Of a stretch of 64,000 nucleotides of DNA, positions 53,909-62,632 are shown in pieces. The notes below the pieces were generated by a model. It was not told where the DNA came from and did not search any database. It saw nothing but the letters and a program-made list of their open reading frames with translations. A program made the position numbers and the translations under genes. How positions within the stretch are numbered: the first letter of the stretch is position 1; each line of letters starts with the position of its first letter. Source of the stretch: Streptococcus sp. zg-86 (lineage in GTDB: Bacteria; Bacillota; Bacilli; Lactobacillales; Streptococcaceae); contig NZ_CP072115.1 in the NCBI RefSeq assembly GCF_017639855.1, positions 1,866,501-1,930,500 of the forward strand. The letters run 5' to 3'.

Positions 53909-54015
53909 ATACAGTGAATTGAATAAAGGTTAGGACATCGTTAAGTCGCTTTAATGAACGTCCCGTTCTATCTGCAGCTCCTTGCCTTGTCCTATTCCTT
54001 TCTCAATCCACTATA
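53909..54015 (-). repeat. Minimal TATAGTG-ended repeat, reversed
   Basis: About 107 bp, ACAGTGAATTGAATAAAGG to CTCAATCCACTATA, lacking the nested element. It lies exactly between the treC terminator and the purR stop. Confidence 0.82.
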
Positions 54016-54025
54016 AAATCTTCTT

Positions 54026-54838
54026 TTATTTAAAAATATTGCCCAACTCAACATCAACCTTATTTTCTTTGACATCAATGTTGGTAACAGCAAGCAATGA
54101 CTTGTAATTTGCTACGTTGCGGGCTCCTTTTTGGTTTTCTGCAAAAACGGCTACACCAGCTAAACTACTATCAAATTCTGATAAGAGACTAATCATCCCG
54201 TTAATGGTGCCACCATTTTTTAGGAAATCGTCAACAATTAAGACACGACTACCAGCCTTAAGACTACGTTTAGACAGAAACATTTTTTCAATTCGATCGC
54301 TAGAGCCTGAAACGTAGTTGACAGAAACCGTTGAACCTTCTGTAATCTTTAAATCACGCCGCACAATAACAAAAGGAACATTTAAGACATTAGCAACCGC
54401 ATTGGCTAACGGAACTCCTTTTGTCGCAACCGTCATCACTGCATCAATTTGCTCATCCTTGAAGCTATTTGCAATAATGCGACCAACATTTTTTAAAATA
54501 TGAGGGGTTGAGAGCAAGTCAGAAGAATAGATATAACCCCCTGGTAAAATTCGGCTACTTTCTGCCATTTGACCCCGTAATTCCTCAGCAATTGCACGAG
54601 ATTCTTCCTCTGAAATCGAAGGAGTAAAAACGACACCACCACTTGCTCCTGTAATGGTTTCAATGTGGCCAATCGCACTTTCTTCAAAGGCTTTTTTAAT
54701 AATAGCAATATCCTCTGAAATCGACGACTTAGCAGAACTATACTTCTCTGCAAACATATTTAAACTCGTCAATTCATAGGGGTGGTTGATGAGATAATGA
54801 GAGATGACAACCATTCGTTCACTTCTTCTTAATTTCAT
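54026..54838 (-). CDS. purR: Purine operon regulator PurR
   Basis: A 270-residue regulator with an N-terminal winged helix (residues 1-75) and a phosphoribosyltransferase-fold C-terminal domain. The PRPP-binding loop is VLIVDDFLKNGGT (near residue 200). In lactic acid bacteria PurR activates purine synthesis genes through PurBoxes in response to PRPP. A PurBox-like sequence lies upstream of its own promoter. It follows yhaM as in pneumococcus. Confidence 0.93.
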   Translation of the reverse strand: MKLRRSERMVVISHYLINHPYELTSLNMFAEKYSSAKSSISEDIAIIKKAFEESAIGHIETITGASGGVVFTPSISEEESRAIAEELRGQMAESSRILPGGYIYSSDLLSTPHILKNVGRIIANSFKDEQIDAVMTVATKGVPLANAVANVLNVPFVIVRRDLKITEGSTVSVNYVSGSSDRIEKMFLSKRSLKAGSRVLIVDDFLKNGGTINGMISLLSEFDSSLAGVAVFAENQKGARNVANYKSLLAVTNIDVKENKVDVELGNIFK

Positions 54839-54884
54839 AGTCGATTCCTTCTTTGCTTTTTTAATATTATATCATAAAAAAGGA

Positions 54885-54897
54885 AAAAACGAACTTT
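54885..54897 (+). promoter_or_regulatory. PurBox-like site upstream of purR
   Basis: AAAAACGAACTTT matches AWWWCCGAACWWT at 12 of 13 positions and lies upstream of the purR -10 (TATAAT near 54870). Confidence 0.55.
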
Positions 54898-55002
54898 TTT
54901 TATGCATTAGCCCGTTTTTTTCGTATTTTATTGATACTCTATACCTATCACCTTGCAGTATTCTGCATTATAAGTGAATCAGTCGTTCAATTATTTGCCT
55001 CA

Positions 55003-55944
55003 TTAGTCGATATCTGGCTTATAGAAAGCCCGGTTATCCATTGCAAAGATTCGACTGGTCATTTCCCCTGGTCCTACCTTATCCAAGGCTGTTAACATCA
55101 TCATCATCTCCGCATCAATATTGTCAATCATGTGAAGAATTTCTGCTTCCATGATCTGCGGACGAACAGGACTACCATATTCGAGTAAGCCATGATGACT
55201 AAGAATAACATGGCGTAAAACTGTCACTTCTTCCTTGGTATCATCGATTCCTAACTCAATCAATACCTTGGTAATCTCCTCATCAATCAGGGAAATGTGG
55301 CCGATGAGATTGCCTCGTACAGTATAGTTGGTATTGTCAGGACCAGATAATTCAATGACCTTGGCTAAATCGTGTAGCATAATTCCTGCGAACAACAAAC
55401 TCTTATTGAGCTGGGGATAAATGTCTCCAATCTTATCTGCCAAACGAACCATGGTCGCTGTGTGAAAAGATAGGCCTGAGTAAAAGGCATGATGGTTCGT
55501 TTTAGCAGCTGGATAAGAATAAAACTCCTGGTCATACTTGCTATATAAGGCACGTACAATACGTTGCCAGACAGCATTTTCAATCTGAAACATCATCTGA
55601 CTTAAATACTTGCGCGTATCTTCTACATTGACAGGGGGCTTTTCCTTGAAATCCGCTGGATCAGCCGGCTCACCCGGTTTTGGTAACCTTAAGATAATTT
55701 GATTAACTTGAGGTGTATTGTTGTATACTTCACGCCGCCCCTGCATGTGGACGACAGTACCTGCCGTAAAATCTTTAATCTTTCCTGGTTGGGCATCCCA
55801 TATTTTTCCTTCAATCTCTCCAGTATCATCTTGGAAAGTCAAGGCAAGATAATCTTTTCCAGCCCTTGTCTGCCGAACATCAGCTGTCTTAATCAGATAA
55901 AAGCCTTCAAAGAGCTCATCTTTTTTCATTTGGTTAATTTTCAT
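55003..55944 (-). CDS. yhaM: 3'-5' exoribonuclease YhaM
   Basis: RNA-trimming exonuclease of 313 residues. It has an N-terminal OB-fold (LALTFQDDTGEIEGKIWDA) and an HD domain with metal ligands in LFAGIMLHDLAK (near residue 195) and LSHHGLLEYGSP. In streptococci this enzyme shortens 3' ends left by terminators and decay intermediates; it is also known as Cbf1. It overlaps the end of rmuC by 11 nt, so it is coupled within the rsgA-to-yhaM operon. Confidence 0.92.
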   Translation of the reverse strand: MKINQMKKDELFEGFYLIKTADVRQTRAGKDYLALTFQDDTGEIEGKIWDAQPGKIKDFTAGTVVHMQGRREVYNNTPQVNQIILRLPKPGEPADPADFKEKPPVNVEDTRKYLSQMMFQIENAVWQRIVRALYSKYDQEFYSYPAAKTNHHAFYSGLSFHTATMVRLADKIGDIYPQLNKSLLFAGIMLHDLAKVIELSGPDNTNYTVRGNLIGHISLIDEEITKVLIELGIDDTKEEVTVLRHVILSHHGLLEYGSPVRPQIMEAEILHMIDNIDAEMMMMLTALDKVGPGEMTSRIFAMDNRAFYKPDID

Positions 55945-57169
55945 CTTCTTCCCCTTCCTCCTGGAAATTCAATAGGGTAAACGAGTCCGTATCATCTGGT
56001 AATTCAATATGGCGCAGGGTACGCTCAATCGCATTGGTCCGCCGTGTCAAGAGGTCGTCTAGATTGCCTGAAGCATGCTGTAAATGGCGCTGAGCCTTCA
56101 TCAATACTGTCCCAAATTTGCCAAATTCTGACTTGACATTCCCCAGAACCTTACTGATATCATCAGCAGATCTCTGAATATTTAAGGTCTTAAATCCGAC
56201 AGATAAGGAATTCAAGAGGGCAGATAAGGTTGACGGCCCCGCCACCACAATATGCTCTGTCCGCCGCAGTTCATCAAAGAAAATCGGATTACGAACTACT
56301 TCAGAATACAGACCTTCTGTCGGTAAAAAGAGAATCCCAAAATTCGTCGTTGCTGGTGGATTCAAGTACTTCTGCTGAATATCCTTAGCAAAGCGTTTGA
56401 CAGAAGCTAAGAGATGTTTACGGTGCAACTCAATCTGCTCCTTGTCACCCGCCTCATACGCATCTTCTAAACGATAGTAATCTGCTAGAGGAAACTTGGA
56501 GTCAATCGGAAGGTAAACCGCATCCTCTTTGGTCTGACCCGGTAATTTAATCGCATATTCTACCCGCTCATTAGAACCTGCTACTGTAGCAAATTCTCGT
56601 TCGTATTGGGAGGGTGTTAAAATATCTTCGATAATTTGTCCCAATTGCAACTCGCCCATAATCCCACGCGTTTTAGTATTTGAGAGAATTTTGTTGAGCG
56701 CTCCAACATCACGTGCTACCGTCTGCATTTCTCCAAGACCACGGTTAACGGATTCCAATTGCTTCGATACCGTTTCAAATGAGGCTTGCAAGCGAGTTTG
56801 CAAGGTTTGTTCTAACTTCTCCTCGACTGTCTGACGCATTTCTTCCAGTCGCTTCTCATTCGAAGCCTGAATAGCCTGTAAACGTTGATCTGCCATATCA
56901 CGATTCTGCGACAGTAACTGGTGTATTTCCTGCCGCAGGGCTGTCAATTGTTGATACAACTCCCTACGTAAATCAGTCATATCCTGATGTAGAACTTGTT
57001 GCTGGGCAAGGGTTTGTTGATTTTTTTGATCTAAAAGATAGGTGAGCTGGTCTGACAGATGGTCTGCCATATCTTCTGATTGTGCCGATAAGCGCTTCAT
57101 GTGTTGCTCTAGACGGAACAACGTAAACACTGAAACCATTATTGCTACAAAGGCTAGGATATCCGCCAT
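55934..57169 (-). CDS. rmuC: DNA recombination protein RmuC
   Basis: A 411-residue protein with one N-terminal membrane segment (ILAFVAIMVSVFTLF). A long coiled coil follows (residues 25-150, Gln/Glu/Leu rich), then the nuclease-like RmuC core beginning GIMGELQLGQIIEDIL. It limits sequence inversions at short repeats in Escherichia coli. The start at 57169 follows AGGAGG and lies one base after the thiN stop. This repeat-rich chromosome would offer many substrates, but that link is speculation. Confidence 0.9.
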   Translation of the reverse strand: MADILAFVAIMVSVFTLFRLEQHMKRLSAQSEDMADHLSDQLTYLLDQKNQQTLAQQQVLHQDMTDLRRELYQQLTALRQEIHQLLSQNRDMADQRLQAIQASNEKRLEEMRQTVEEKLEQTLQTRLQASFETVSKQLESVNRGLGEMQTVARDVGALNKILSNTKTRGIMGELQLGQIIEDILTPSQYEREFATVAGSNERVEYAIKLPGQTKEDAVYLPIDSKFPLADYYRLEDAYEAGDKEQIELHRKHLLASVKRFAKDIQQKYLNPPATTNFGILFLPTEGLYSEVVRNPIFFDELRRTEHIVVAGPSTLSALLNSLSVGFKTLNIQRSADDISKVLGNVKSEFGKFGTVLMKAQRHLQHASGNLDDLLTRRTNAIERTLRHIELPDDTDSFTLLNFQEEGEEDEN

Positions 57170-57170
57170 T

Positions 57171-57803
57171 TTACCTCCTATCTCGACTATAGATGAGCAC
57201 AACATACCCCTTATCTATTGTAAATTCGATTTCTTTTCCGATAAATTCATTACTGCTGTAACATTTTTTGAAAAAATAATTGCTCTCATTCAAGGGATAT
57301 TTGGCATGAGAGATACTCAAGCGACTGTCATCAGACGGCATAAAGGACACATAGGTCATTCCCTCAATCGGAGCAATTGTATACTGTCCTGCTGGATAAA
57401 AGCGGACAATGTTCACATCATCCACTAGCTCAATCTGCCGCATATACGGTGCTAATGCCGGTTCACTAGCGAGAAAGAGATTGCTCATCATGTGATCCAA
57501 ACGGCCACCAAACGCTCCAAAAATGGTGACAGTTGCTCCTTGATAACGTGTGAAGACTTCTTTCAGCGCCAGTTCCAAATCTGTATCATCTTTTTCTGCC
57601 GGTGCCTGCACAAAAACTCTCGCAGTTTGGGCAATACGCTTGCGCTCCTCATCCGTCACCGAATCAAAATCACCCACTGCCATATCAAGAGGCAACTCTT
57701 GCTCCAAAAGATGAAGCGCCCCCCTGTCCACTCCAACAAAAAGATCGTAATCAGGCGAAATAGCTCCTCTATCTCCCCCTGCAACAAGAGCAATTTTAAT
57801 CAT
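57171..57803 (-). CDS. thiN: Thiamine pyrophosphokinase
   Basis: Converts thiamine and ATP to thiamine pyrophosphate. The 210-residue protein has VGDFDSV near residue 43, EKDDTDLELAL near 70 and FGAFGGRLDH near 95, the conserved substrate and Mg-ATP binding segments. It overlaps rpe by 8 nt and is followed after one base by rmuC. No thiamine riboswitch is seen upstream; expression is set by the rsgA promoter. Confidence 0.92.
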   Translation of the reverse strand: MIKIALVAGGDRGAISPDYDLFVGVDRGALHLLEQELPLDMAVGDFDSVTDEERKRIAQTARVFVQAPAEKDDTDLELALKEVFTRYQGATVTIFGAFGGRLDHMMSNLFLASEPALAPYMRQIELVDDVNIVRFYPAGQYTIAPIEGMTYVSFMPSDDSRLSISHAKYPLNESNYFFKKCYSSNEFIGKEIEFTIDKGYVVLIYSRDRR

Positions 57804-58455
57804 GAAGAGCCGCTTTCAAGGTCGTAACATTTGCTTGCAAGTCTCCCTTAAACAAGTAGGAACCTGCCACAAAGACATTTGCCCCTGCTTCTTTCGCAGA
57901 TACAATCGTCTTGTTGTCAATGCCACCATCTACTTCAATATCAAATGACAAGCCCTTTTTCTCACGCAAACGTGCTACTTCCGCTATTTTTTCTGCTACT
58001 TCAGGAAGATAGGCTTGGCCACCAAAACCTGGATTGACTGTCATCAATAATACCTGATCTACCATATGCAAGACCGGTTCAATCAACACGACAGGTGTTC
58101 CTGGGTTGATAACGGCACCTGCTTTCATACCTGTAGAACGAATTTTTTGCAAGGCTCCATGAAGATGTTGGGTCGCTTCCGCATGAATGGTCACAATATC
58201 TGCACCTGCACGCGCAAAATTCTCAATATGCTGCTCTGGATTAGACACCATCAGATGGCAATCAAAAACTAGCTTGCTATGTGGGCGCATTGCAGCTACC
58301 ACATCCGCACCAAATGAGATATTGGGGACAAAATGCCCATCCATAATATCAATATGGACATACTCCACACCAGTTGCCTCAAGACGTTTCAATTCTGCTT
58401 CAAAATTCGCATAATCCGCAGCAAGGATTGAGGGAGCAATTTTATAATGTGACAT
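57796..58455 (-). CDS. rpe: Ribulose-phosphate 3-epimerase
   Basis: Pentose-phosphate enzyme interconverting ribulose and xylulose 5-phosphate. The 219-residue TIM barrel has the metal-binding/catalytic motifs HIDIMDGHFVPNISFG (near residue 34), DCHLMV and VNPGFGGQ, and VDGGI in strand 7. It is second in the rsgA operon, 15 bp after rsgA. Confidence 0.96.
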   Translation of the reverse strand: MSHYKIAPSILAADYANFEAELKRLEATGVEYVHIDIMDGHFVPNISFGADVVAAMRPHSKLVFDCHLMVSNPEQHIENFARAGADIVTIHAEATQHLHGALQKIRSTGMKAGAVINPGTPVVLIEPVLHMVDQVLLMTVNPGFGGQAYLPEVAEKIAEVARLREKKGLSFDIEVDGGIDNKTIVSAKEAGANVFVAGSYLFKGDLQANVTTLKAALHD

Positions 58456-58470
58456 AGGAATTCCAACTTT

Positions 58471-59346
58471 CTATTTCATTTTTTTACTGACTTTTTTATA
58501 GATTTCACGCACATTTTGAATTTCCGATAAAAATTGCAGATAATTGTCGTAGCGACTTTGGGAAATCACCTGTTTTTCCACAGCAGGCTTGACAGCGCAA
58601 TCTGGCTCATGCGTATGGGTGCAGGTCCGAAATTTACAAGCTTGACTTTCCTTAGCAATTTCTGGAAAACAATCATTAAGTGCCTCTGCCTCTTTTACTT
58701 CGTAATCGAGCGAAGAAAATCCCGGAGTATCAGCAATTTTTCCACCATAAACGTTATAGAAGCTGACAGCTCGTGTCGTATGGCGTCCCCGACCCAAACT
58801 ATCTGAGATTGTACCTGTTTCCAATTGCAATTCTGGTGCAATTTTATTGAGCAAGGTCGATTTACCAACCCCTGTCTGCCCCATAAATACCGTTACCTTA
58901 TCCTTCAAGAGAGGTATTAATTCCTCCAAACTGGAAACAAAATGATAGCCGATTTGCTCATAAATCGCACGATAACTGTCCAACTCGTCTTGCTTTTCCA
59001 GCAAATCCATCTTTGAGATGTAAATGATTGGCATCATATCTTTTTGCTCTAGCAAGACCAAGAAGCGATCCAAGAGATTGGCATTGAAATCAGGCTCTTT
59101 GGCTGACATGATAACAACTGCCTGATCAATATTGACAATTGGCGGTCGTACCAAGCTGTTTTTGCGCTCATAAATCTTTAAAATATAACCCTCTGACTGC
59201 TCTTCTGCAGAAAAATCGACAATATCTCCCACGTAAGGCGTTTGCCCTTTTTTTCGAAAATTCCCACGCGCTCGTGTCTGATAAATCTGCCCATCGGACT
59301 CTACGTAGTAAAATCCAGCAAGGGCTTTCATAATAATACCTTGCAA
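58471..59346 (-). CDS. rsgA: Ribosome small-subunit GTPase RsgA
   Basis: Circularly permuted GTPase that checks late 30S assembly. The 292-residue protein has an OB-fold N-terminus and a GTPase with MGQTGVGKSTLLN (near residue 168), DTPGFSS (near 207) and the NKxD-equivalent SKMDL upstream of them. The C-terminal zinc knuckle is CKFRTC plus HTHEPDC. The TTG at 59346 is taken as start because GGAG lies 5 nt upstream and MQGIIMKALAG fits the family. The ATG at 59331 has no signal. It heads the rsgA-rpe-thiN-rmuC-yhaM operon. Confidence 0.93.
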   Translation of the reverse strand: MQGIIMKALAGFYYVESDGQIYQTRARGNFRKKGQTPYVGDIVDFSAEEQSEGYILKIYERKNSLVRPPIVNIDQAVVIMSAKEPDFNANLLDRFLVLLEQKDMMPIIYISKMDLLEKQDELDSYRAIYEQIGYHFVSSLEELIPLLKDKVTVFMGQTGVGKSTLLNKIAPELQLETGTISDSLGRGRHTTRAVSFYNVYGGKIADTPGFSSLDYEVKEAEALNDCFPEIAKESQACKFRTCTHTHEPDCAVKPAVEKQVISQSRYDNYLQFLSEIQNVREIYKKVSKKMK

Positions 59347-59431
59347 ATCTGCTCCTTTTTTCATTATCTGCTCTCAGAAATCAACTTCCAAATCCCTTTT
59401 AGACGCTGTTTCATCAAGTATGCTTGTCCCT

Positions 59432-59437
59432 ATTATA
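59432..59437 (-). promoter_or_regulatory. rsgA operon promoter -10
   Basis: Minus-strand TTGATATAATAGGG; the TGA upstream makes it an extended -10. Confidence 0.55.
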
Positions 59438-59483
59438 TCAAAAATTCATATAGAATGACGAGTTTCAAGGAACTTTATTAAAG

Positions 59484-59516
59484 AAATGCAAAAAGCCCCT
59501 TATCAGAGGCACTTGC
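59484..59516 (-). terminator. Terminator of the ABC transporter gene
   Basis: Minus-strand GTGCCTC-TGATAA-GGGGC followed by TTTTT. Confidence 0.65.
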
Positions 59517-59562
59517 ATCATATCAATTGCTCATTTTCTTATTCCCGAACCCACGAATTCTC

Positions 59563-61155
59563 TCAACGAATCTCTGAGATAGAACCATCTGTAACAAGCA
59601 GTACTGTATCAAAATAAGACAATATTTCTGGATCGGATTCATGCAACACAATGACCATCAACTTATCATCCAATTTTGAAAGAGCAAACAGCAATCGCTT
59701 CGTAAGCTGAGGATCTACATGGGAGGTTGGCTCATCTAGCAACAACATATCTTTTCCACTCATCAACGCGCGAAATATCCCCATAATATTTTTTTCACCG
59801 CCACTCAGCTGATCTGGATCTATCACAGACTGTAGACGTTCCTGAAGACTGCTTGGCAAGCTATAGAAGAGTTGCTCGACTTCTTTTCTGCCTCTCTCAT
59901 AGCTACCATATACTGAGATATTGTTTTCAAAATCTGTATGGTAAAATTGCTCAAATTGACTTAAATAGAAAAGCGCGTCTGGGTCAAATAGATGCTCGTC
60001 AGCTCCCTCTTTTCGGACGATAGCACCTTCGTCTATCGCTATCTCACCTGCTAAAGCACGAAGAAAGGTAGACTTCCCACTTCCTGACTGACCAACAATC
60101 GCATACTTTTTCCCTCTTTCAAAACAATAGGAAAGCTCTCTTACCCTCATCTCCCCCACATGATAGCCTAGCCCCACAAGCGATACCGCATCAAAGACTG
60201 GATAACTAGGAGGCTGGGGCAGCAACACTTCTCCATCCAAATACCTCTCAAGATTCCGAACAGTTTCTTTCGTTGCATTGATTGCGTTCACATCCAACAA
60301 TATATATTTCATGGGATAGATGAAATTTTCCACATAGCTAAACGTAGCAATGGCTGCTCCGACTGTCAATTCTTTTTTAAGCAATAAATAACCGACTAAA
60401 CCAAACGCTGTTAATTGGACAATAAACATAGAAAAACCATTCAACACATTTGTAAATGTCTTAAACTTTCCGAATCGGAAACGCGCTTCTTCTGTACCTT
60501 GTAAAGATTGGTGATGAACATGACTAATATGTGAAAACGTTTCTTTATTCACCCTATTTTTAGCAGAAAATAAATCTGTCACCACCTGAAAGTAACTTTC
60601 CAAGTCCTGTAAAAAGGCTCGTTGCCGTTTGGACAGCCGTTCCGAAACCAACTTAGGCACAAAAACAGCCAATAACGAAGCCAAAATAATGCCTACTGCT
60701 ACAAGCGGATGAACAAAGAGAAAGAGAGAAACCGCATAGATAAGCAAGCTCATACTCGAACGGATTATATCCAAAATCGAACTAAGGTAACTTTCCTCAA
60801 TGGTTTCGATATCATTATCAAAAATAGACAGATAAGCCGAAACATTTTTTTCTGAAAATTGCGCCAAAGGCTGCGATAAGACTACTTCTGCCAACCATTT
60901 CTTGACTGTTATAAAAAATGCCTTCGACACTTTCCATTCATAAACCTGAGAAATATATTGAAAGAGCGAATTGCTGGCAATGGTCAAAGCATAGGCAAAT
61001 AAAAGCCACACAAGACCTATCACACCAAGATTAAAAATCCGATCAAACAGGTATTTGTTTAATTCCGGCAAAACAACATTGGTCAAACTGTAGAATATGT
61101 GAAAACATATCTGAATAAGGATGATATACCTGAGCTGGTAGATAATCTTTTTCAT
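59563..61155 (-). CDS. ABC exporter, fused membrane and ATPase domains (peptide-export type)
   Basis: A 530-residue half-transporter. Six membrane spans lie in residues 1-300, and the C-terminal ATPase carries Walker A GQSGSGKSTFL (near residue 355), signature LSGGEKN and Walker B MLLLDEPTSHVDP. There is no N-terminal peptidase domain. The start at 61155 (MKKIIYQLRYIILIQ) follows AAGGAGA; the frame extends upstream but through unlikely sequence. It sits between rsgA and ksgA, adjacent in other streptococci, together with a PqqD pseudogene and an Rgg regulator. Export of a modified peptide is therefore the most likely ancestral role. All ATPase motifs are intact. Confidence 0.85.
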   Translation of the reverse strand: MKKIIYQLRYIILIQICFHIFYSLTNVVLPELNKYLFDRIFNLGVIGLVWLLFAYALTIASNSLFQYISQVYEWKVSKAFFITVKKWLAEVVLSQPLAQFSEKNVSAYLSIFDNDIETIEESYLSSILDIIRSSMSLLIYAVSLFLFVHPLVAVGIILASLLAVFVPKLVSERLSKRQRAFLQDLESYFQVVTDLFSAKNRVNKETFSHISHVHHQSLQGTEEARFRFGKFKTFTNVLNGFSMFIVQLTAFGLVGYLLLKKELTVGAAIATFSYVENFIYPMKYILLDVNAINATKETVRNLERYLDGEVLLPQPPSYPVFDAVSLVGLGYHVGEMRVRELSYCFERGKKYAIVGQSGSGKSTFLRALAGEIAIDEGAIVRKEGADEHLFDPDALFYLSQFEQFYHTDFENNISVYGSYERGRKEVEQLFYSLPSSLQERLQSVIDPDQLSGGEKNIMGIFRALMSGKDMLLLDEPTSHVDPQLTKRLLFALSKLDDKLMVIVLHESDPEILSYFDTVLLVTDGSISEIR

Positions 61156-61329
61156 AGGTTCTCCTTGTATTGAATAAGAAAAGGGGTGAAGGAATCCCCC
61201 CTGTTCCCAGCTTACATATATTAACATCAATTCTGATTAGATTGCTCTTTTTAGCTATGCTAGAACAGCCATAAGAACCTCTTCCTTCTGAGTAAGATGT
61301 AGCTGGGCACCTATCACAAATGGAAACAA
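61156..61329 (-). pseudogene. Possible second RiPP-gene remnant between the PqqD pseudogene and the ABC exporter
   Basis: In the same frame as the exporter the minus strand reads LFPFVIGAQLHLTQKEEV, then MAVLA-stop-LKRAI-stop-SELMLIYVSWEQ, with TAG at 61257-61255 and TAA at 61239-61237. A good AGGAAGAGG precedes the internal ATG. The L-T-x-K-E-x-x-L-x-x-A pattern recalls the N-terminus of lasso-peptide B2 proteases, but the stretch is short and the match is only by eye. It could equally be noncoding. Confidence 0.25.
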
Positions 61330-61362
61330 GCTGATAATCTAAAAGTTTCCATTTTTTAGAAA

Positions 61363-61620
61363 CTATTCTTCTTCATACAATAACCCCTCCTGTACTAGTT
61401 TCATCAGAAAAGAGTATGTTTCTTATTTGACTTTTGTGTCTTCTAAAGAATAGTCTGCGCTTAACTCTTTCACTATATTATGGAAGTCTATGGAGTTTTC
61501 GATTGCTTTCCAAATCCACTAACTTACATGTTTCAAATAATAGACTCTGCCCGTTTCTTCATTCACAATGTACACATAGTCATTTATCTCTTGCCACGAA
61601 ATCTTATTTGAAAATACATA
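61363..61620 (-). pseudogene. PqqD-family (RiPP recognition element) pseudogene with two nonsense codons
   Basis: One minus-strand frame reads about 85 codons: ISWQEINDYVYIVNEETGRV, then YYLKHVS, TAG (61521-61519), WIWKAIENSIDFHNIVKEL, SADYSLEDTKVK, TAA (61425-61423), ETYSFLMKLVQEGLLYEEE, TAG. This is the full PqqD fold: three strands, the IW helix pair and a C-terminal GLL helix. AGGAGG lies upstream but a clear start codon is lost. A promoter (TATAAT at 61657-61652) remains. PqqD domains bind leader peptides of ribosomally made natural products. It is too broken for gene callers to report. Confidence 0.78.
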
Positions 61621-61651
61621 CCTATACCGATGCCTCCTATCTTGTACTTTA

Positions 61652-61657
61652 ATTATA
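61652..61657 (-). promoter_or_regulatory. Promoter remnant of the PqqD gene
   Basis: Minus-strand TATAAT with a poor TTCGAT -35 at 17 bp, followed by AGGAGG. The poor -35 would fit activation by the neighbouring Rgg protein. Confidence 0.45.
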
Positions 61658-61702
61658 AAGTATAAATAAAATACATCGAAATAATTCCCATATATGCAAT
61701 CG

Positions 61703-62566
61703 CTATTTGTTTGGTATATTTTCTAACATCTTTTCATACCAATTAGCTAAATGATGACTATCTACAGAACGTAATAAACCAATACATTTGCGCATTTCTA
61801 AAATACCATTTACATCTTTATCCTTTTTATATTTATAATATCCCTTACAATAATGAAAAAGCAAACGGTTAAATATATCCGTCTCATCAAAAAAATGACT
61901 AGCAATCATTTTTTCAAAAAACACTGCTTCTATAAACTTACTTCGTTCAATACAAATTAGATACCCATTCAATAATATTTGAGATAGCAATAACTTATAT
62001 TCGTGTAGTTCACTATAAAACTCTGTTCTAGCTACTAACTCTCTACAGCATAACATCAAATATCTATGACTTAGATTTTCCATAATATTTGCAAATAATC
62101 GTAACTCATAGTATCCCCAGTTCTCTATTCGAAAGAGATAATCCGTCAGATAAGTTATCTCCTCAGCTGTAACAAAAACTGTCTTTTCTATTTCTTTTAA
62201 TTTACACTTAATTAAGATAGCATTTATCCTATGAAATTCCTCGTGTATTCCCAATTCTACTTTCATTAATTGCTCAGATAATAATTGTTTCATCCTCATA
62301 CTATCTCTATTGTACACATGTATTTTTAACTGACCTATCATTCGACTAAATTCATCTTCTTTAAAATCTTGACAAGCATGTATAAATTCATTCAAAGAGA
62401 CATTCATTTCTTCTAAAACTTGAATCAATTTTTGTACGGTTATATCAGATTCTCCATTTTCAAAACGGGATAATTGAGACGTAGACACATGATTTTTAGC
62501 AACCGTTGCAAGACTCAAGCCTTTACCTTCTCTGATAAATTTAAATGTTTTTCCAAAATGATTCAT
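61703..62566 (-). CDS. Rgg/GadR/MutR family transcriptional regulator
   Basis: A 287-residue regulator with an N-terminal HTH (FKFIREGKGLSLATVAKNHVSTSQLSRFENG, residues 8-38) and a C-terminal helical repeat domain of the RRNPP type that binds peptide pheromones. Rgg proteins often control adjacent peptide natural-product genes; here the next genes on the strand are the PqqD pseudogene and the ABC exporter. No obvious short hydrophobic pheromone gene remains. The upstream region is interrupted 67 bp from the start by copy 3 of the 291-bp element. AT-richness and rare codons suggest transfer. Confidence 0.85.
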   Translation of the reverse strand: MNHFGKTFKFIREGKGLSLATVAKNHVSTSQLSRFENGESDITVQKLIQVLEEMNVSLNEFIHACQDFKEDEFSRMIGQLKIHVYNRDSMRMKQLLSEQLMKVELGIHEEFHRINAILIKCKLKEIEKTVFVTAEEITYLTDYLFRIENWGYYELRLFANIMENLSHRYLMLCCRELVARTEFYSELHEYKLLLSQILLNGYLICIERSKFIEAVFFEKMIASHFFDETDIFNRLLFHYCKGYYKYKKDKDVNGILEMRKCIGLLRSVDSHHLANWYEKMLENIPNK

Positions 62567-62632
62567 TCAGTTGTACCTCTCGTTGCAAATACGGGATAAT
62601 AATGTTAAAAATTGCTTATCTAATAAAAATAT

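Noticed and set aside
59563..61155. Antibiotic-resistance or heme/cysteine exporter identity for the ABC gene
   Set aside because: The half-transporter sequence alone is uninformative; linkage to PqqD and Rgg genes makes peptide export more likely. No resistance determinant is nearby.
61240..61380. Cys-rich open minus-strand frame (SICDRCPATSYS ... YGCSS) that resembles a radical-SAM SPASM tail or a precursor peptide
   Set aside because: There is no usable start codon, and it overlaps a frame that better continues the pseudogene pattern. The similarity is too short to support.
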